A stretch of 64,000 nt of DNA from Hirsutella rhossiliensis (GCF_020360975.1 NW_025408676.1:2914001-2978000); one strand, 5' to 3'; shown: positions 13,626 through 25,175, counted from the stretch's first letter. The notes: generated by a model not told the origin, from the sequence alone. Numbers and translations are program-made.

Positions 13626-13857
13626 GGTCGTGCTGGGGTGCTCCTGGACAGGAGCCGGTCTATTAGGATGTGCAGGCTCGAGCTGCTACGACGACGCAGA
13701 CGGCCGACAGGCAACGATGGATGGATGGATGAAGGAAGAAGGACGACAGCGGTAGCGGAGGCGACTGGCGGAGGCGGAGGCGGAGGCGGCGACGAGGATG
13801 GCGGATGGCGGAAAGGATTGGAGATGATGGAGATGGAGCGAGCGAGCGAGAGCGAAC

Positions 13858-13858
<1 letters not shown>

Positions 13859-13894
<36 letters not shown>
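13859..13894. repeat. (GAC)n trinucleotide run
   Basis: About twelve consecutive CGA/GAC units lie upstream of the CDC42 start. The reading frames across it encode only poly-D, poly-R or poly-V, so it is treated as a microsatellite in the leader/promoter. Confidence 0.9.
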
Positions 13895-13895
<1 letters not shown>

Positions 13896-14389
13896 GGAGT
13901 TGAGGATAGAATGGGAGGAGGCCACTCAACGAGGCGCGGCGGCAGCGGCAGCGGGCGGCGATACGGACGATGAGGCGAAGCAAGGCGATGGAGGATGGAA
14001 GCGAATTTAGCGGGTGGGTGAAGGGGCCGTTGGCTGGTGGTGGTGGTGGTGCCCGCTGGCGCGCTGCTGGTGCTGCTGGTGCTGGTGCCGCTGCTGCCAC
14101 CAGTAGGGGGCGCTGTGGAAAAAATAAATTGGGGGTCCCTTGGGTGCTGTTGGCGGGCAGCAGGCGGTGGGGGGGGACCCAGAGGCTAGAGCTTGTGGTT
14201 GATGTGTTTGTTTTGCACTGTCCAGGGTGCTTGCTTGCCCGTTTCTATTGCACAGGCCGGCCAGCAATGCCAGCGGCTAGCCTGCTAGGCCCGACTGGGC
14301 GGTGGTGGTTCGTGCCCGTTGCCGTCGGCGGTACCGGGTACGGCCCTGGCCGCAGGGTGTCTCGGGCGGGCAGACCAGCGCACCAGGTA

Positions 14390-14456
14390 ATTACTCCGTA
14401 CACTGGAGCGGACGAGACTGTCCAGGGCAGTGAGGTACTCGTGTGTACGGAGTAAT
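14390..14456. repeat. 14-bp perfect inverted repeat containing TACTCCGTA
   Basis: ATTACTCCGTACAC at 14390-14403 is matched exactly by its reverse complement at 14443-14456, leaving a 39-nt spacer. The same nonamer occurs singly at four places to the left. It could be a hairpin in RNA, a protein-binding site pair or the ends of a tiny miniature element. Confidence 0.85.
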
Positions 14457-17147
14457 CAGTACTACTACCTACCTACCCAGGTACTAGTAGTGGGTAAGTA
14501 CTTAGTAACCCCAAGACGGGGGCTGCCCGGGTGATGTGATGCCAGCGGGCTCCCTGTCATGGCCTTGCTGCGAGGCTCGTGTCTAATTATCCTGGATGAC
14601 GAACAATGTATCCATGTCCCATCACGGGAGACACGTCTGGCCCTGACAGGTGAGGCGAAGCGGGGCGCCAGCCAGGCCTCGCGACAATGGGCGGGGAAGA
14701 GAATCTACAAGCGCCATCATCATGGTGCTGCTGCTGCATCCTCCCTCACATTGACGAGGTCCAAGGACCATATACATAAATGGGCAAAAAGCCGCATCCA
14801 GTTTGTCTCCCTCCCCCAACAACAACCACCACCACTCCCACGACGTCCTCCCGCCCACTTGCTAATGTTTGGGAGCTTGCTTGCTGGCAGGCCCACTGTT
14901 GGCGGGGGACGCGCGCACAGATGAATGACCTCACTGCTACTCCGCAGCCTTTCCTGCCTTCTCTGCTCCTCCGAAGGCGTGCTTTGACGGTTGGTCATGA
15001 CCACATACCAGCAGCAGAGGGATGGTGGATGCTACCCAAGGGCCCAAGCCTGGGAGCCTAGGCGCAACCGCTTACTGGACTGCACATTGCCCAAGTGCAT
15101 CAAGGCCGTGGCACTTGGCACTTGGCACTAACAAGTGCACGAGGTGGCTGTGGAAGGTTGGTCGCCGGCTGGTCGCTAGCGAGAGGCCGGGGGGCAGAAA
15201 CATGATGAAACCAACGGACCCTTTTCCGACTTGCCGTCGGTGTGCATCCATCTCGAGATTGGATATACAGATAGACGGCATATGCAAATATCAAAGATCC
15301 TGTAGGGTAACTACCTAGGTAGCTCGTGCCGAGAGAGGCCAAGAGTGACAAGCCATTGGCGGGGGACCAGAAAAGACATGCGGTAATTAATTATCATCGA
15401 ATTCGCCAAAGGACTCTAATTAATTAGTACGTAGATGTATCCATGCCCTGGGTGCGGAGGAAGTGTGGGGACGAGGGACATGCCCAAGGTCGGGCGGGAC
15501 CTTTTCTCCCTCCGGCGCCTTTGCCTACCCGGTACCTCCCAACCAACACAGTTCGCCTCCGTAATTAATTTCGACAGCAAAGGCCGGCAACTCACACATC
15601 GAGCCACCAGCAGATGGAGCATCCGCTTGCTCCATCACGGCTTACCATGACACTCATGCTTGCTCGCCCTCACACACGCAGGGTACAGAATTGGCATCTC
15701 GCCTGCGTGGCCTCCACGGCGCAGGCAGGCTGCAGCGGATACATGTCCAAGGACGTCGAGGCGGCCAATCGTCGGTTTCCGCCCCCAGGAAGGCTGCGTG
15801 CTGTCTGTACCGAACTCGAGCCCGGTCAGGGGAAAGCAGCGCGGCATGCAACCGAAAACATACATCCCTGGTCAAGACCCCTTCTTCCACGGCGATGCGT
15901 GCAAGCCAAGCTTTCGCTAGATGGAAATCCCACGACTTGACACCCACCTCACGACCCACCGCCGAAGCCGCAATGGTGGGTTGTCCGGCTGGCAATCAGG
16001 ACCTTGGCAACGCGCGGCGCCTGTTCTGTTGATCAACAACCGCGGGCCTTCGGACGGCCACGCAATTCGCCGGTCCACACCGTCTCGCTCTTCGGCGGGA
16101 GCAGGCCGAATCATGGATGGAGGCCCCGAGTCCAGGCCGGCAAAAGCCATGTGTCCATGTGTAGGGCGCACAGGTGGCTGTGGCGATGGACTGGCTTTGG
16201 TAACCTGCATCGAGGAACCTGCATCGAGGAAGCATCAGCAAAACGGCGGGACAACAGACGAGACGGGTCCATGTCTTGTCGCCCGCTGTCCTCATGCTAT
16301 CCCGCGGGCCTCGTCTAGGCACAATGGCAGCAGCCCGAGACGGCGCAATCGTACGGTACTGCATGCAAAAGTACACATTTCGCTTGAGCTGACGGCCAAG
16401 ACCTTTCTCGAACACGTCTCCCCACCCCCGGGGCGGCTGGCCAGCCTCGAAACGTGTCATCTTGGCCTGCCGTCTCGTGCCACCTGTCTTGTCGCCGCCG
16501 CCGCCGTCGTCGTCGCAGCACGCACTGCCGTGCAACTTGCGGGAGCCCTGCGGACGAGGCCCCGCGAGAGCCACGCGCGGAGATTGAGAGGCCCCCCGCC
16601 GACCAATGTACTGGCGACAGCTTACCCGCTCCCGCGCCCTTTTTTATGTTTTATTTTGATTCGTCTCTTATGCGACTGACGCCAGGGCAGGCCTCGGACG
16701 TACTGTACAGTACAACGATATGCAGGAGACCCTTGGCGATGCAAGAATCCCGCTTCCCGCGTCTGCTGCGCGGGCGAGTCGACCTCTGGCGGCATTGCCC
16801 GGGAACCCGCGCGTCCGATTCAACCAGGGCAAGGCTAGAAGGGTGTAACCCCGGCATCAAGGCATCTGAGCCTATTTACTTGTCGCGAAGTGTGGCTGGA
16901 TTTCGCAGGCGCCTTGACTACCTATCTTAGGCAGCTAAGTAATAATACATGGTATGTACGTATCGATGACTCATACGGTGACTGGCTGGCCGTGACCCGT
17001 GACTGTCTATTCGTGCTTCCTTGTGGGCTCTGCCTTCGTATAAGAAGATGTATTACCTCCGATGAAATTTCTTGGAGAGAAGAAGCTCTGTGGGTCTTTT
17101 TATTCTAGCAGCTTTGAAACTCTTGATTACAGTTATTCCCTGCCAGC

Positions 17148-18019
17148 ATGGCACACACTAATCCAGAGACGAGCCTTACCAGGAAGAGCTGCCAGCTAAT
17201 AAAGCCAAGGCATGGTCTCTACTAAAGTCTTACAGCAAAATCCCACCAAACGAGATCGAGAGTCACCTGCGAGCAGTTGTAAGTTCCTCAGTGTCCTAAA
17301 GATACGCTGAAGCTAATCAATATTAATAGCGTGAAAAAGCCAGGAAGGTCTTCCCGTACGGATGCATTGGTCGCTGGCTGTTCCTGGACTATGCCATCAC
17401 CACGTTGCCGGAGTACCCCAGCATCGTCCAGCGCATCAAGTCAGGAGACATCTTGCTTGACGCTGGGTGTGCTTTCGGCTATGTGCTGCGGCAGTTAGCG
17501 TCTGATGGTGCGCCCGCTGCCAATTTGATGGGGACTGACATCGAACAAAGGTTTATGGACCTGGGCTATGAACTGTTTAAAGATCGCGGCATGTTCGTTG
17601 CTCGTTTCTTTGCAGGCGATTTGTTGGAGTTGGAGGGCCACTCACTTGATGAGGTTGATGGAAAAGTCAGTATCATCCACGCTGCAGGGTTGTTTCACCT
17701 ATTTGAATGGGATGACCAAGTAAAGCTTGGAATACGGCTCGTTGAATTCTTTAAGCCGGATGTCAAGAACCCGATGCTCATCGGGAGACAGATTGGAGAT
17801 TTCCATCCTCTGGACCCTGCTACCCATGCAGAGCAAGGTCTCGGCTGGTATCGTCATAATATTGAGACGTGGCAGCAGTTGTGGGATAGAATTGGCGAGG
17901 AAACAGGCACTAAATGGAAGGCCACTGGGTCTTTACCAGAGATACCACGGTCTGCTATTGGTGCTGACGCGCCGAGAGCTGGATTTGATTTTACTGTTTG
18001 TAAGCCGAAGGAGTTATAA
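17148..18019 (+). CDS. AusD-like SAM-dependent methyltransferase, 5' end unresolved
   Basis: Exon 2 is 17330-18019, preceded by a 51-nt intron (GTAAGT..TAATAG, 17279-17329) and an upstream exon. The joined frame reads PYQEELPANKAKAW, SYSKIPPNEIESHLRAVREK, then the family signature KVFPYGCIGRWLFLDYA. A SAM-binding LLDAGCAFGYVLRQL, GTDIEQRFMDLGYELF, LFHLFEWDDQ and LIGRQIGDFHP follow. This is the layout of AusD/Trt5-type methyltransferases, which methylate a carboxylic acid in fungal meroterpenoid pathways. The ATG at 17148 is out of frame with PYQEELP by one base, and the correct frame has a stop five codons before it. Either one base was lost or gained near 17160-17173, or a weakly spliced upstream exon supplies the start. 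Part of a second family member lies at 39379-40380. Confidence 0.65.
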
Positions 18020-19372
18020 TAAAAGAGCAAAACGACGCACCGCGGCAGCACCGAGTCACGAGACAGACACTGCACCAACTCGCCTTTGTCGACGCGCCAT
18101 ACACGCACCGCATGCGGCGCGTTTTCCTGGAACAGTGCAGAGTGAGGAAACAGAGCGGATGGAGTTGGCGAAAATGCCACGCTGGCCTACGGCATTCTCT
18201 GGATGTCTCCAGACGCACTCGCCCGTCTCGGTGCGCCAGAGCCGGACTGTCGCGTCCCGCCAGGCCGACACCAGGAGCAACGAGTGGTGAGAAAAGGCTG
18301 CTGCCTGGCCTGAGGTTTTAGGGCCCTCGAGCGTCCAGATGCAGGCATGGGTACCCTCGTCGACGCGCCACAACAGCAGTCGATTGTTGCGGGCCGTCAG
18401 GAGGAGCGAAAGTGTTCCTGACGATGCTGCTCTGCGGAGCAAAGACGAGTGCCGAGGAATATATCTGGAGAGGTGCTGTTGTAATTGTGGCTAAGTTTGT
18501 CTTGAGGATCCGTTCAGCATCGACTGCGAACGAAGTCGGTAAGCGCAGTTATCCCGTCACACTGCATTCAACAGAGTAAGCAATCCCATTGGTCATCCTC
18601 TCGTCGACTTCATGGCCTGCGAGTCATCAACGAGCCTGTGCAAAAAGAGCTTGTAGGCTCTGCATCATGGGGATGCTCTCCGGTGCTCGCCGCATGAGAC
18701 ATAGCGCCTGTGCCTCGTCAACCCAGAAATCATGTTCCTCCTGCGACTCGGGACCCAGCAAGAAGTCGCGAAAGGACTCATGCTGAAGCCTCACCGGGGA
18801 CCTGGTCGACTTCGGAACCCTTGAAACCGAATGGAGCATGCTCAGCTGGCTGTTGACGGTTTCTTGGGATATAGAGAGAATCCGCGAGAGTGTCGCGGCC
18901 GAGAGAGGGTCTGCCAGGACCATAATAGAGCCGACAATCTTTTGAAACTCGGCAAAGAAATTTGTTCTTCCTCGTCTTGGTTGATAGCCGGCCGAGAAGC
19001 GTGCTCAACACCAGTAGATAAGTATCATCCGGTCGGCATTCTGGATTCCGGGTTCGATAGTGTAAAACCTCCTCTACCTTCTCTCTCGGATCTCCGAGTT
19101 CACCGTCGGCGAGAAAGCGACAAACAGTCACAGCAAAGATAAAGAGGGGGATTGCCATCTCGATAAGAGACTCGGTGGTGAGCCGCCCGGGCCAATTCTG
19201 TGGCAGCTGTCCCTCCTCCGGTACCAGCATGCTATACTCAATTCGGATTCTTGCCAGCTCATGCTCAATAAAGATGGATATATCGTGCTTAATCGTCGCT
19301 CTTGGTATACTCTGTAGAATTATGTCCTGGTACCGGTCCTTAATGAAACCAAACCTGAGGCGAATCGGGTTT
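18020..19372 (-). pseudogene. Decayed NACHT/WD40 NLR (HET-E-like) relic
   Basis: Read on the minus strand, pieces of one fungal NLR protein lie in the right order but in different frames. From 19372 they are RLRFGFIKDRYQ, a segment ending LLGRLSTKTRKN, then after a frame break near 18960 FQKIVGSIMVLADPLSAATL. The winged-helix-like LQHESFRDFLL is next, then YSSALVFAPQSSIVRNTF near 18450, and finally WD40-like blades (SAWRDATVRLWRTETGECV and HAVRVWRVDKGELVQCL). The N-terminal effector and most of the NACHT domain, with its Walker motifs, are missing, because the sequence turns into AT-rich DNA at 19372. At least three frame changes make it non-functional. Such proteins act in heterokaryon incompatibility and fungal innate immunity; this copy is a remnant. 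Confidence 0.8.
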
Positions 19373-20137
19373 TAAACCTACGCTATCTTGAGACCGAGAT
19401 TGCCGAAATAGACCATGTTATGTATCAAGCTGGTCTAGGTCTAGACATAGAGCCATCTGCAGTAGATAGGCTAGGGTTAAGGCATTATTAAATACGCTCT
19501 TAAATATATACTATAGCTAATAAAGCTGGGCAATTGCTATGCCGGCATGACCAGGCTGGCGAATCTATCTATATCTCTCTACCGGCACCTTATATAAATA
19601 GATATAGACGTTTATGATTAACTAGGCACGTGCCAAAGCAGGCGACCAAGATATCTTTCCTTCCTGCATCAAGTATAAAGGAAAGATGTATAAAAAACCC
19701 GGTCATAATATAATTTATAAGTTAGCATAATAGTATTATTATAGATGCCATAGGTTAGTATCAGGACAAGAAAGGGCCTATAATACGCGTTAGTAACACC
19801 TCTATTAGGGGTGCCCTCATTTTGCATGGTGTAGCGGTATTTTACCAGCTTGACAGTTAGGTATGCTAGAAGTAGGGGGGGGGGCTGACTTATAAGAACT
19901 AAACCTTTATACTTTGTAGGACTTCCCAAGTTAGTATGGCCAATCGGAAGAGCAGCAGTAGCCGTGAAAATCGGGGAACCGAGCAACGCCGAACCCACTT
20001 CCGATGTTTTCAATTCTTCCTACCTCGGAGAATTAGACTGGTAAAATTTATAAGGGGGTTTTCTTTCCACTTGTTGTCATTTCGCTCCTCCGCCGCAACT
20101 CCCCTCACCTACCACCAGCTCGATCACCAACGTCGCA
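19373..20137. other. AT-rich scar and phosphate-carrier promoter
   Basis: The stretch 19373-19930 is A+T-rich with many TA steps and resembles partly RIP-mutated repeat DNA, interrupted by less altered pieces (around 19530-19560 and 19630). No gene is supportable. From about 19935 the composition returns to normal and forms the promoter and leader of the carrier gene. Confidence 0.5.
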
Positions 20138-21288
20138 ATGGGTCCCTCTGCTGGTGATGCGGCCAAGGGGCCGCAGGGCATTGATCTCTACTCTCGCTTT
20201 GCTCTTGCTGGCGCCATGGGCTGCTCTGTCACTCACGGCGCATTTACTCCCGTCGATGTGTACGTTATCGTTGCCCTGTCCAACTTGACAAGCTGCTGTG
20301 TCCATCCCCAGCTCCAGCTCCAGCTCCAGCTCCAGCTCCACTAGCACCCACGACTACTCACTGACACCATCCAGCGTCAAAACCAGGATTCAGCTCGAAC
20401 CGGCTACCTATAACCGTGGCATGATTGGCGGTTTCCGGCAGGTCATCCAGAACGAGGGAGCCGGTGCCCTTTTGACCGGCTTTGGCCCAACTTTCGCCGG
20501 ATACTTCATACAGGGAGCCTTCAAATTTGGTGGCTACGAGTTTTTCAAGAAGCAATCGATCGATTTGCTCGGCCTCGAGACGGCCCGCCGGAACCGTACT
20601 GCCGTCTACTCTGTCTCCGCCGCCTCCGCCGAGTTCTTCGCTTCGATTGCTCTTAGTCCTCTCGAGGCTACCCGTATCCGTCTTGTCTCGACACCGGGCT
20701 TCGCCAACGGTCTGGTCGGTGGCTTCAGCAAGATTCTTCGGCAGGAAGGCATCGGCGCTTTCTACTCTGGATTTGTCCCCATCCTGTTCAAGCAGTAATG
20801 GCGACCTCCGCGACATTTTCAAGAAGGGTTCCGGCTGACACAGGTATTCAGGGTCCCCTACACTGTCACCAAGTTCGTCGCTTTCGAGAAGGTCTCCGAA
20901 GCCATCTTCTCCCAGCTTGACAAGTCTAGTTTATCGAGTGGTGCCCAGACAGCCGTGAACTTGACTTCTGGCCTCGTTGCTGGATTCGCTGCTGCAATCG
21001 TTTCTCAACCGGCTGATACCATGCTTTCTAAAATCAATAAAACGAAGGGTCTGCCGGGCGAAAGTACTGTCTCGCGCCTTGTCAAAATAGCTGCGGAGCT
21101 TGGTATCCGCGGTTCTTTCGCTGGTCTTCCCACTCGTCTGTTCATGGTCGGTGGTCTCACTGCTGGCCAGTTCGCTATTTACGGAGATATCAAGAAGGCC
21201 CTCGGTAAGTTTTTCTGCTCCCTGTTTCCTTTGACGCGAACTAACTCTGCCTTCAGGCGCTACCAATGGCGTGGAGATCTCCAAGTAA
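20138..21288 (+). CDS. MIR1: Mitochondrial phosphate carrier (Mir1/PiC)
   Basis: The model is join(20138..20259,20375..20794,20852..21204,21257..21288), 308 residues. It moves phosphate with protons across the inner mitochondrial membrane. Three mitochondrial-carrier repeats are visible, each with the PxDxxK-like signature: TPVDVVKTRI (rebuilt across intron 1), [11 protein letters not shown] and [11 protein letters not shown]. It starts [19 protein letters not shown] and has [13 protein letters not shown] and [13 protein letters not shown], typical of the phosphate carrier rather than other carriers. Exons join in frame at phases 2, 2 and 1. It sits just left of the cluster; I cannot tell whether this is the main housekeeping copy or a second copy. 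Confidence 0.9.
20308..20341. repeat. (CCAGCT)n hexanucleotide run in intron 1
   Basis: Five to six CCAGCT units lie inside intron 1 of the phosphate carrier gene. Translating through them gives only Q/L or S runs. Confidence 0.9.
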
Positions 21289-21603
21289 AGGATGCATTAG
21301 GGGTTGGTGTACCATAGTGCCAATATAGAAAAGGAATGATGTGCCAGACCATCACACATGCGCTGAACGACCCTCGGCCTCTTCCACAAGAGTTTGAACC
21401 GACTCTGCGCTCTACGCAGCATCTGTGTGAGTGGCCGCGTTTGCTTGACGTGAAAGAAAGTAAATCTCCAGACGCACATGTTCTTCACCAAAGGGTAAGA
21501 GTTGGAGAGCAGCCACAATTTTCTACTGCAAACCGCAGGCCTCGCTTGCATGGATCCATACAAACTCCGTCCATTGCTTACAAGGAATCTAATTGACATC
21601 ACG

Positions 21604-22315
21604 CTATGCTACGGCGATCGATGGAGCCGTCGTCGACAAACTGAGGATATGCTTGACCACCTCTGCCACCTCCTCTTTCTTTGTTGGCAAGTGATGGCCG
21701 GCTTCTGTTTGAATGACGGTAGCATACTCGGGCTGGTAGTGGGCTCTGACCAGCCTCCGTGCGCGGCCGAGGCAGAAATCCCTATTACCATGTATGTGAA
21801 GCGTGGGGACATTGATGTGCGCTTTGCTGAGGCCGAAGTCCTGGGCCCTGGCGTTCAGCCACAAGGAAGCCTCGCCGGGAAAGAAGCAGCAGCTCATCAC
21901 GGCAAACTGCAACCGTGACAACCAGGGCACCATGCCCTGCTGTTGTTGCCAGAGCAGCATCGAGAGGGCGAGCGCGCCCTCGGAGAACCCGATGCCGCCA
22001 ACGATCTCTGCCTCAGGGTTGCTCTTGATCTTGTTCCATCGATCTACCGCCTGTTTGACCGACGCATCGATTTTCTTCATGCTCTTCTCGATGGTTGTGT
22101 CGTTGCCGCCAAACCAGCAGTGGTAGGGCTCGTGGCCAGCGAACAAGGGCAGAACACCGGGCCCTGCCACGCACTCCATTGGGCCGTCGAGGAAAATGAA
22201 TTCAAACTCGTTCGCCAGCAGGAAACAAATTCTCGCCAGCTGGATGTTGAAGATGGAACCCTTCGAGCCAGTGCCGTGGAAGCACAGAAGCGCCTTGGAA
22301 GGTTTCTTAGATACC
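21604..22315 (-). CDS. FSH1/DUF341 serine hydrolase, LovG-like polyketide thioesterase
   Basis: The main exon encodes about 237 residues and needs a short unidentified 5' exon, because it opens after an acceptor (CCAG) at 22315 with SKKPSKALLCFHGTGSKGS. The alpha/beta-hydrolase features are the oxyanion-type FHGTG, the nucleophile elbow GFSEGAL, the acid in GNRDF and the base in EAGHHLP, which supply Ser, Asp and His. AGPGVLPLFAGHEPYHCWF and ALSMLLWQQQQG closely resemble LovG as I remember it. LovG releases dihydromonacolin L acid from the LovB PKS and helps clear stalled chains. Its placement beside LovB- and LovC-like genes supports the same job here. No good start codon with a matching splice phase was found between 22316 and 22650. 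Confidence 0.85.
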
Positions 22316-22889
22316 CTGGTTGACCTGTCAGCCCCTGGTCCGAGAACCCATTCGCGCGCAACACATCACCCACATTGCTGCTTGGAAGTATTGGTTGATT
22401 TTCAACGCTGGCGTGATGACTGTAAGTTACTGATTGCTGAGTGTGTCGTCGACGCTGTGGTAACTGCCGTGCCTCGACTCGGACACGCGCACCGAAGGTC
22501 TGTTCGAACGATTTCTATAGTACAAGGGTAACAGGGCAGTTGTACAGCCCATTGGTCTCGTTTCGCTCCACTCAGTGTATTCATGGCCAAGACCCGAGTC
22601 TCGGACTCATGGTCGACATTCGGTGTTTTCGGCGTTTCAACATCCATCCCAACGCAACCGGTGGTGGAGCAAACGCCGATGAGATCTTGCTGAAGCTAGC
22701 TCTGGGGAACCCCTTGCCCTTCTCCGGCTTGGCGACACACAATCCATCTTATGTCTTTGTACCCATAGTGAACGCATCTTAACTCCATATCTGTTCTCTG
22801 GCGACTCGGGAGCATTCTCTCCCACCCCACACAACCCAGCCGCGACACGCGACACTACAGCGAAGAGACTGCATGTTGAGGGACAAGAA
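22316..22889. promoter_or_regulatory. Divergent promoter, hydrolase / P450-1
   Basis: This 574-bp region separates two cluster genes transcribed away from each other and must also hold the hydrolase's missing first exon. It contains CGG-N4-TTCGGCG at 22621-22634, a direct CGG pair of the sort Zn2Cys6 regulators can bind. The TTCGGCG heptamer recurs in the promoters at 40617, 40632, 43345 and 43448. Confidence 0.5.
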
Positions 22890-24745
22890 ATGCTTGGATT
22901 TTGGCTTCTATCCTGCGCCGTTGCGGGCCTTCTGTGGTTTCTTGCAACGCCCCTACGAACAGGGCTATGGTCCATTCCGGGACCTTGGTGGCGCCGCTAC
23001 ACAGGTGAAGTTCAAAATTTCTTCTGCTCTTCTCTTTCCTGTCCTTTGCAATGGCCTAGTCTAACGCCCAAATAGACATTTTCCAGGCACTTGATGCTTA
23101 TAATGGGCGAACTTGTCAAGTCATCAAGCGCATGCAAGAGGAGTATGGCCCTGTGGTAGCCGTGGGTCCACGAACGGTCATCTTCTCAGACCCAGCCATG
23201 ATAGACAAAGTTTACGCCACAAGGAACCCATTCCCGAAGGTATGCATCCTGATTCCAAGGTTTCCAGCTTCGTTGACTGACTCAATGCTCAGAGCCATCA
23301 CTGGATGCCACTGCGGACCGAGCTGAAAGGTGTTCACTACCCAAGCCTCATAGCCAGCGAGGAAACTCAGACCCATGCTTCTCTTAAGCGGCCCATCGCT
23401 GGAGTGTACGCCATGTCAAATGTGGTAAAGTCAGAAGCTTTCATTGACGAAAACATCTTCCTGCTGGTCAGAAAGCTGAACCAAGAGTACAATGGCAAAG
23501 GCAAATCTCTTCCAGTCTTTTCATGGATGCACTACTGTACGCCCACGTTGAAGCCATGTCGAACCCGGATGCGGTTACTGATGTCTTCGTAGTTGCGTAC
23601 GACACCATCATGAAACTCACAGTTTCCAATGACTTTGGACTCATCAAAGGTGAAGCTGATCGAGAGGGAATGTTTAAAGGCGTCGATGCTGCTCAGACAT
23701 ACCGAGCCATGGTAGGCGCCTCCGTATAATCTGGCTCTCCCGTCCGCGGCGACTGATGCTTTGCAGGCTTCCTGTATGCCTTGGGTTCACGCTCTCCTCA
23801 AGGGCAGCCCCGTTACAAAAGTGTTTGAACGGCGCATGGGATCGTTCCCGAAAAGAGCCCGTGAGCTCATCCAGGCCAGGAGGGCCAACGGGGCCAAGAA
23901 AATCAATGACGGCCGAGAGGACTTGCTTAGCCAGATCTTGGAAACCCGGAAGAAGCATCCGGAAATCGTGGATGAGCGCGTGGTTCACGGATACGTCACC
24001 ACACCACTGCTCGCTGGTGCAGACACGGTGACCATCGGGCTGACCTCTGTTGTATATTTCGTTGGCAAGCATCCCGAAGTTGCCATGAGGCTGCACAAGG
24101 AGCTCGAGTCCTCGGGCCTCCCAATGCCGCCTCCTTGGGCCGCCGTCCAGAAGCTACCATACCTCGACGCAGTCATCCGAGAAGCATTCAGATGTCATCC
24201 CATCGGAGCAATGCTGTCGCGACGGGCGGTTCCGCCAGGCCCTGGCCTCAGGCTTGCCGATGGGCAGCGTCTCCCCCCGGGCACAGCAGTCGCCGTTTCA
24301 GGCTACACCACGCATTTCAACACGGACATTTACGGCGATGATGTCAATGAATTCAGGCCCGAACGCTGGCTGCAGAGTCCGACAGAGAACGGGGACGACT
24401 ACGCCGAGCGCATGCGTCAGATGAACAAGGCAGATCTAACCTGGGGCCATGGCGATCGGGCTTGCATGGGCAAAAACATTGCGAGATGCGAAATGTACAA
24501 GCTGATGGCGACCTTGTATTCCGTCTTCGACGTAAGCCCCCTCTTCCCGCGCAAGACATATGTTGGTGTTCTGCGGAAGACTCACCGTCGACCAGATCCG
24601 GCTTGTTGACCCGACCAACGAGTGGAGAATCAAGGAGACTGTGCTGGCGAAGCAGGAAGGCGTCGAGGCGATGATCAGTCTCAGATCCGACGCGGCTATG
24701 CAACGGTTGGTGGAGAATACCAAAGATGCACAGGTTGTTGCTTGA
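22890..24745 (+). CDS. Cytochrome P450 monooxygenase (P450-1)
   Basis: The model is join(22890..23004,23076..23239,23293..23536,23593..23711,23767..24531,24596..24745), six exons and 518 residues. It begins with one membrane anchor (LLSCAVAGLLWFLATPL) followed by a proline hinge SIPGPWW, as in ER-bound fungal P450s. The I-helix LLAGADTV, the K-helix ExxR in IREAFR, a PERW-type block (EFRPERWL) and the heme loop WGHGDRACMG with the ligand near Cys447 are all present. The first heme-loop residue is Trp instead of the usual Phe. It resembles the pisatin-demethylase/benzoate-hydroxylase group. Intron 3 (23537-23592) is needed to give MHYFAYDTIMKL. The last intron replaces an early stop at 24609 with a C-terminus starting IRLVDPTNEW. 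It probably oxidises the polyketide; the position is unknown. Confidence 0.88.
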
Positions 24746-25175
24746 AATAGTAGGCTCCAGTCGTAGGCGCCATCAAGATATCTGCTGGAATTCTACCATT
24801 ACTTCAAGTGATATTCGGCCCATCTTGCGCTGAAAGGGTCCATGTCACCGGTCATACAACAAGAGGCACGGACAGTATGGATGAGATAGCAACGACCGCT
24901 AAGAAGATCGATCCCTTGTGAATCGGGCAACGAAAGACCCTTGATTCTCCAGCTAACCGATGGTGAGAAGCCGGCTTCTTGTACTAACGCCATGGGAGGG
25001 AGATGTCTCGACCGATTCGTCATAGATATCAGTAGAAGCTCACACGCCGCAAACACGGGGGAGTTTTGGTAGATGAACTTTTCAAAAGGGTTGCTTCGTA
25101 GCACTCTTGGTCCTCACCAGTCACCACAATTTCAACATGACGATGACTTGGCTCGGTCGGTTGCGCGAGATCCAG
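24746..25175. other. Spacer between convergent P450-1 and enoyl reductase
   Basis: This is a 430-bp 3'-to-3' spacer. I see no gene, repeat or recognisable signal in it. Confidence 0.6.

Larger units (their letters stand above)
13626..17147. other. Gene-poor spacer of 3.5 kb
   Basis: No frame here has recognisable protein sequence; the 252-codon frame at 15921-16679 looks like chance. The part next to 13625 is the CDC42 leader and holds GGC/GGA-type and GAC trinucleotide runs. Further right are a perfect 14-bp inverted repeat (14390-14456), a TACCTAGGTA site near 15313 and several AATTAATTA tracts (15385, 15418, 15562). Confidence 0.6.

Noticed and set aside
15921..16679. 252-codon plus-strand frame in the CDC42 upstream spacer
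   Set aside because: Arg/Ser/Pro-rich with no recognisable sequence and a competing frame of similar length on the other strand.
23523..23592. Frameshift in P450-1 near 23,530
   Set aside because: A normal intron (GTACGC..TTCGTAG with a TTACTGAT-like branch site) explains the frame change.
24532..24609. Early stop ending P450-1 at 24609
   Set aside because: Removing the intron at 24532-24595 gives the expected longer C-terminus (DIRLVDPTNEW..).
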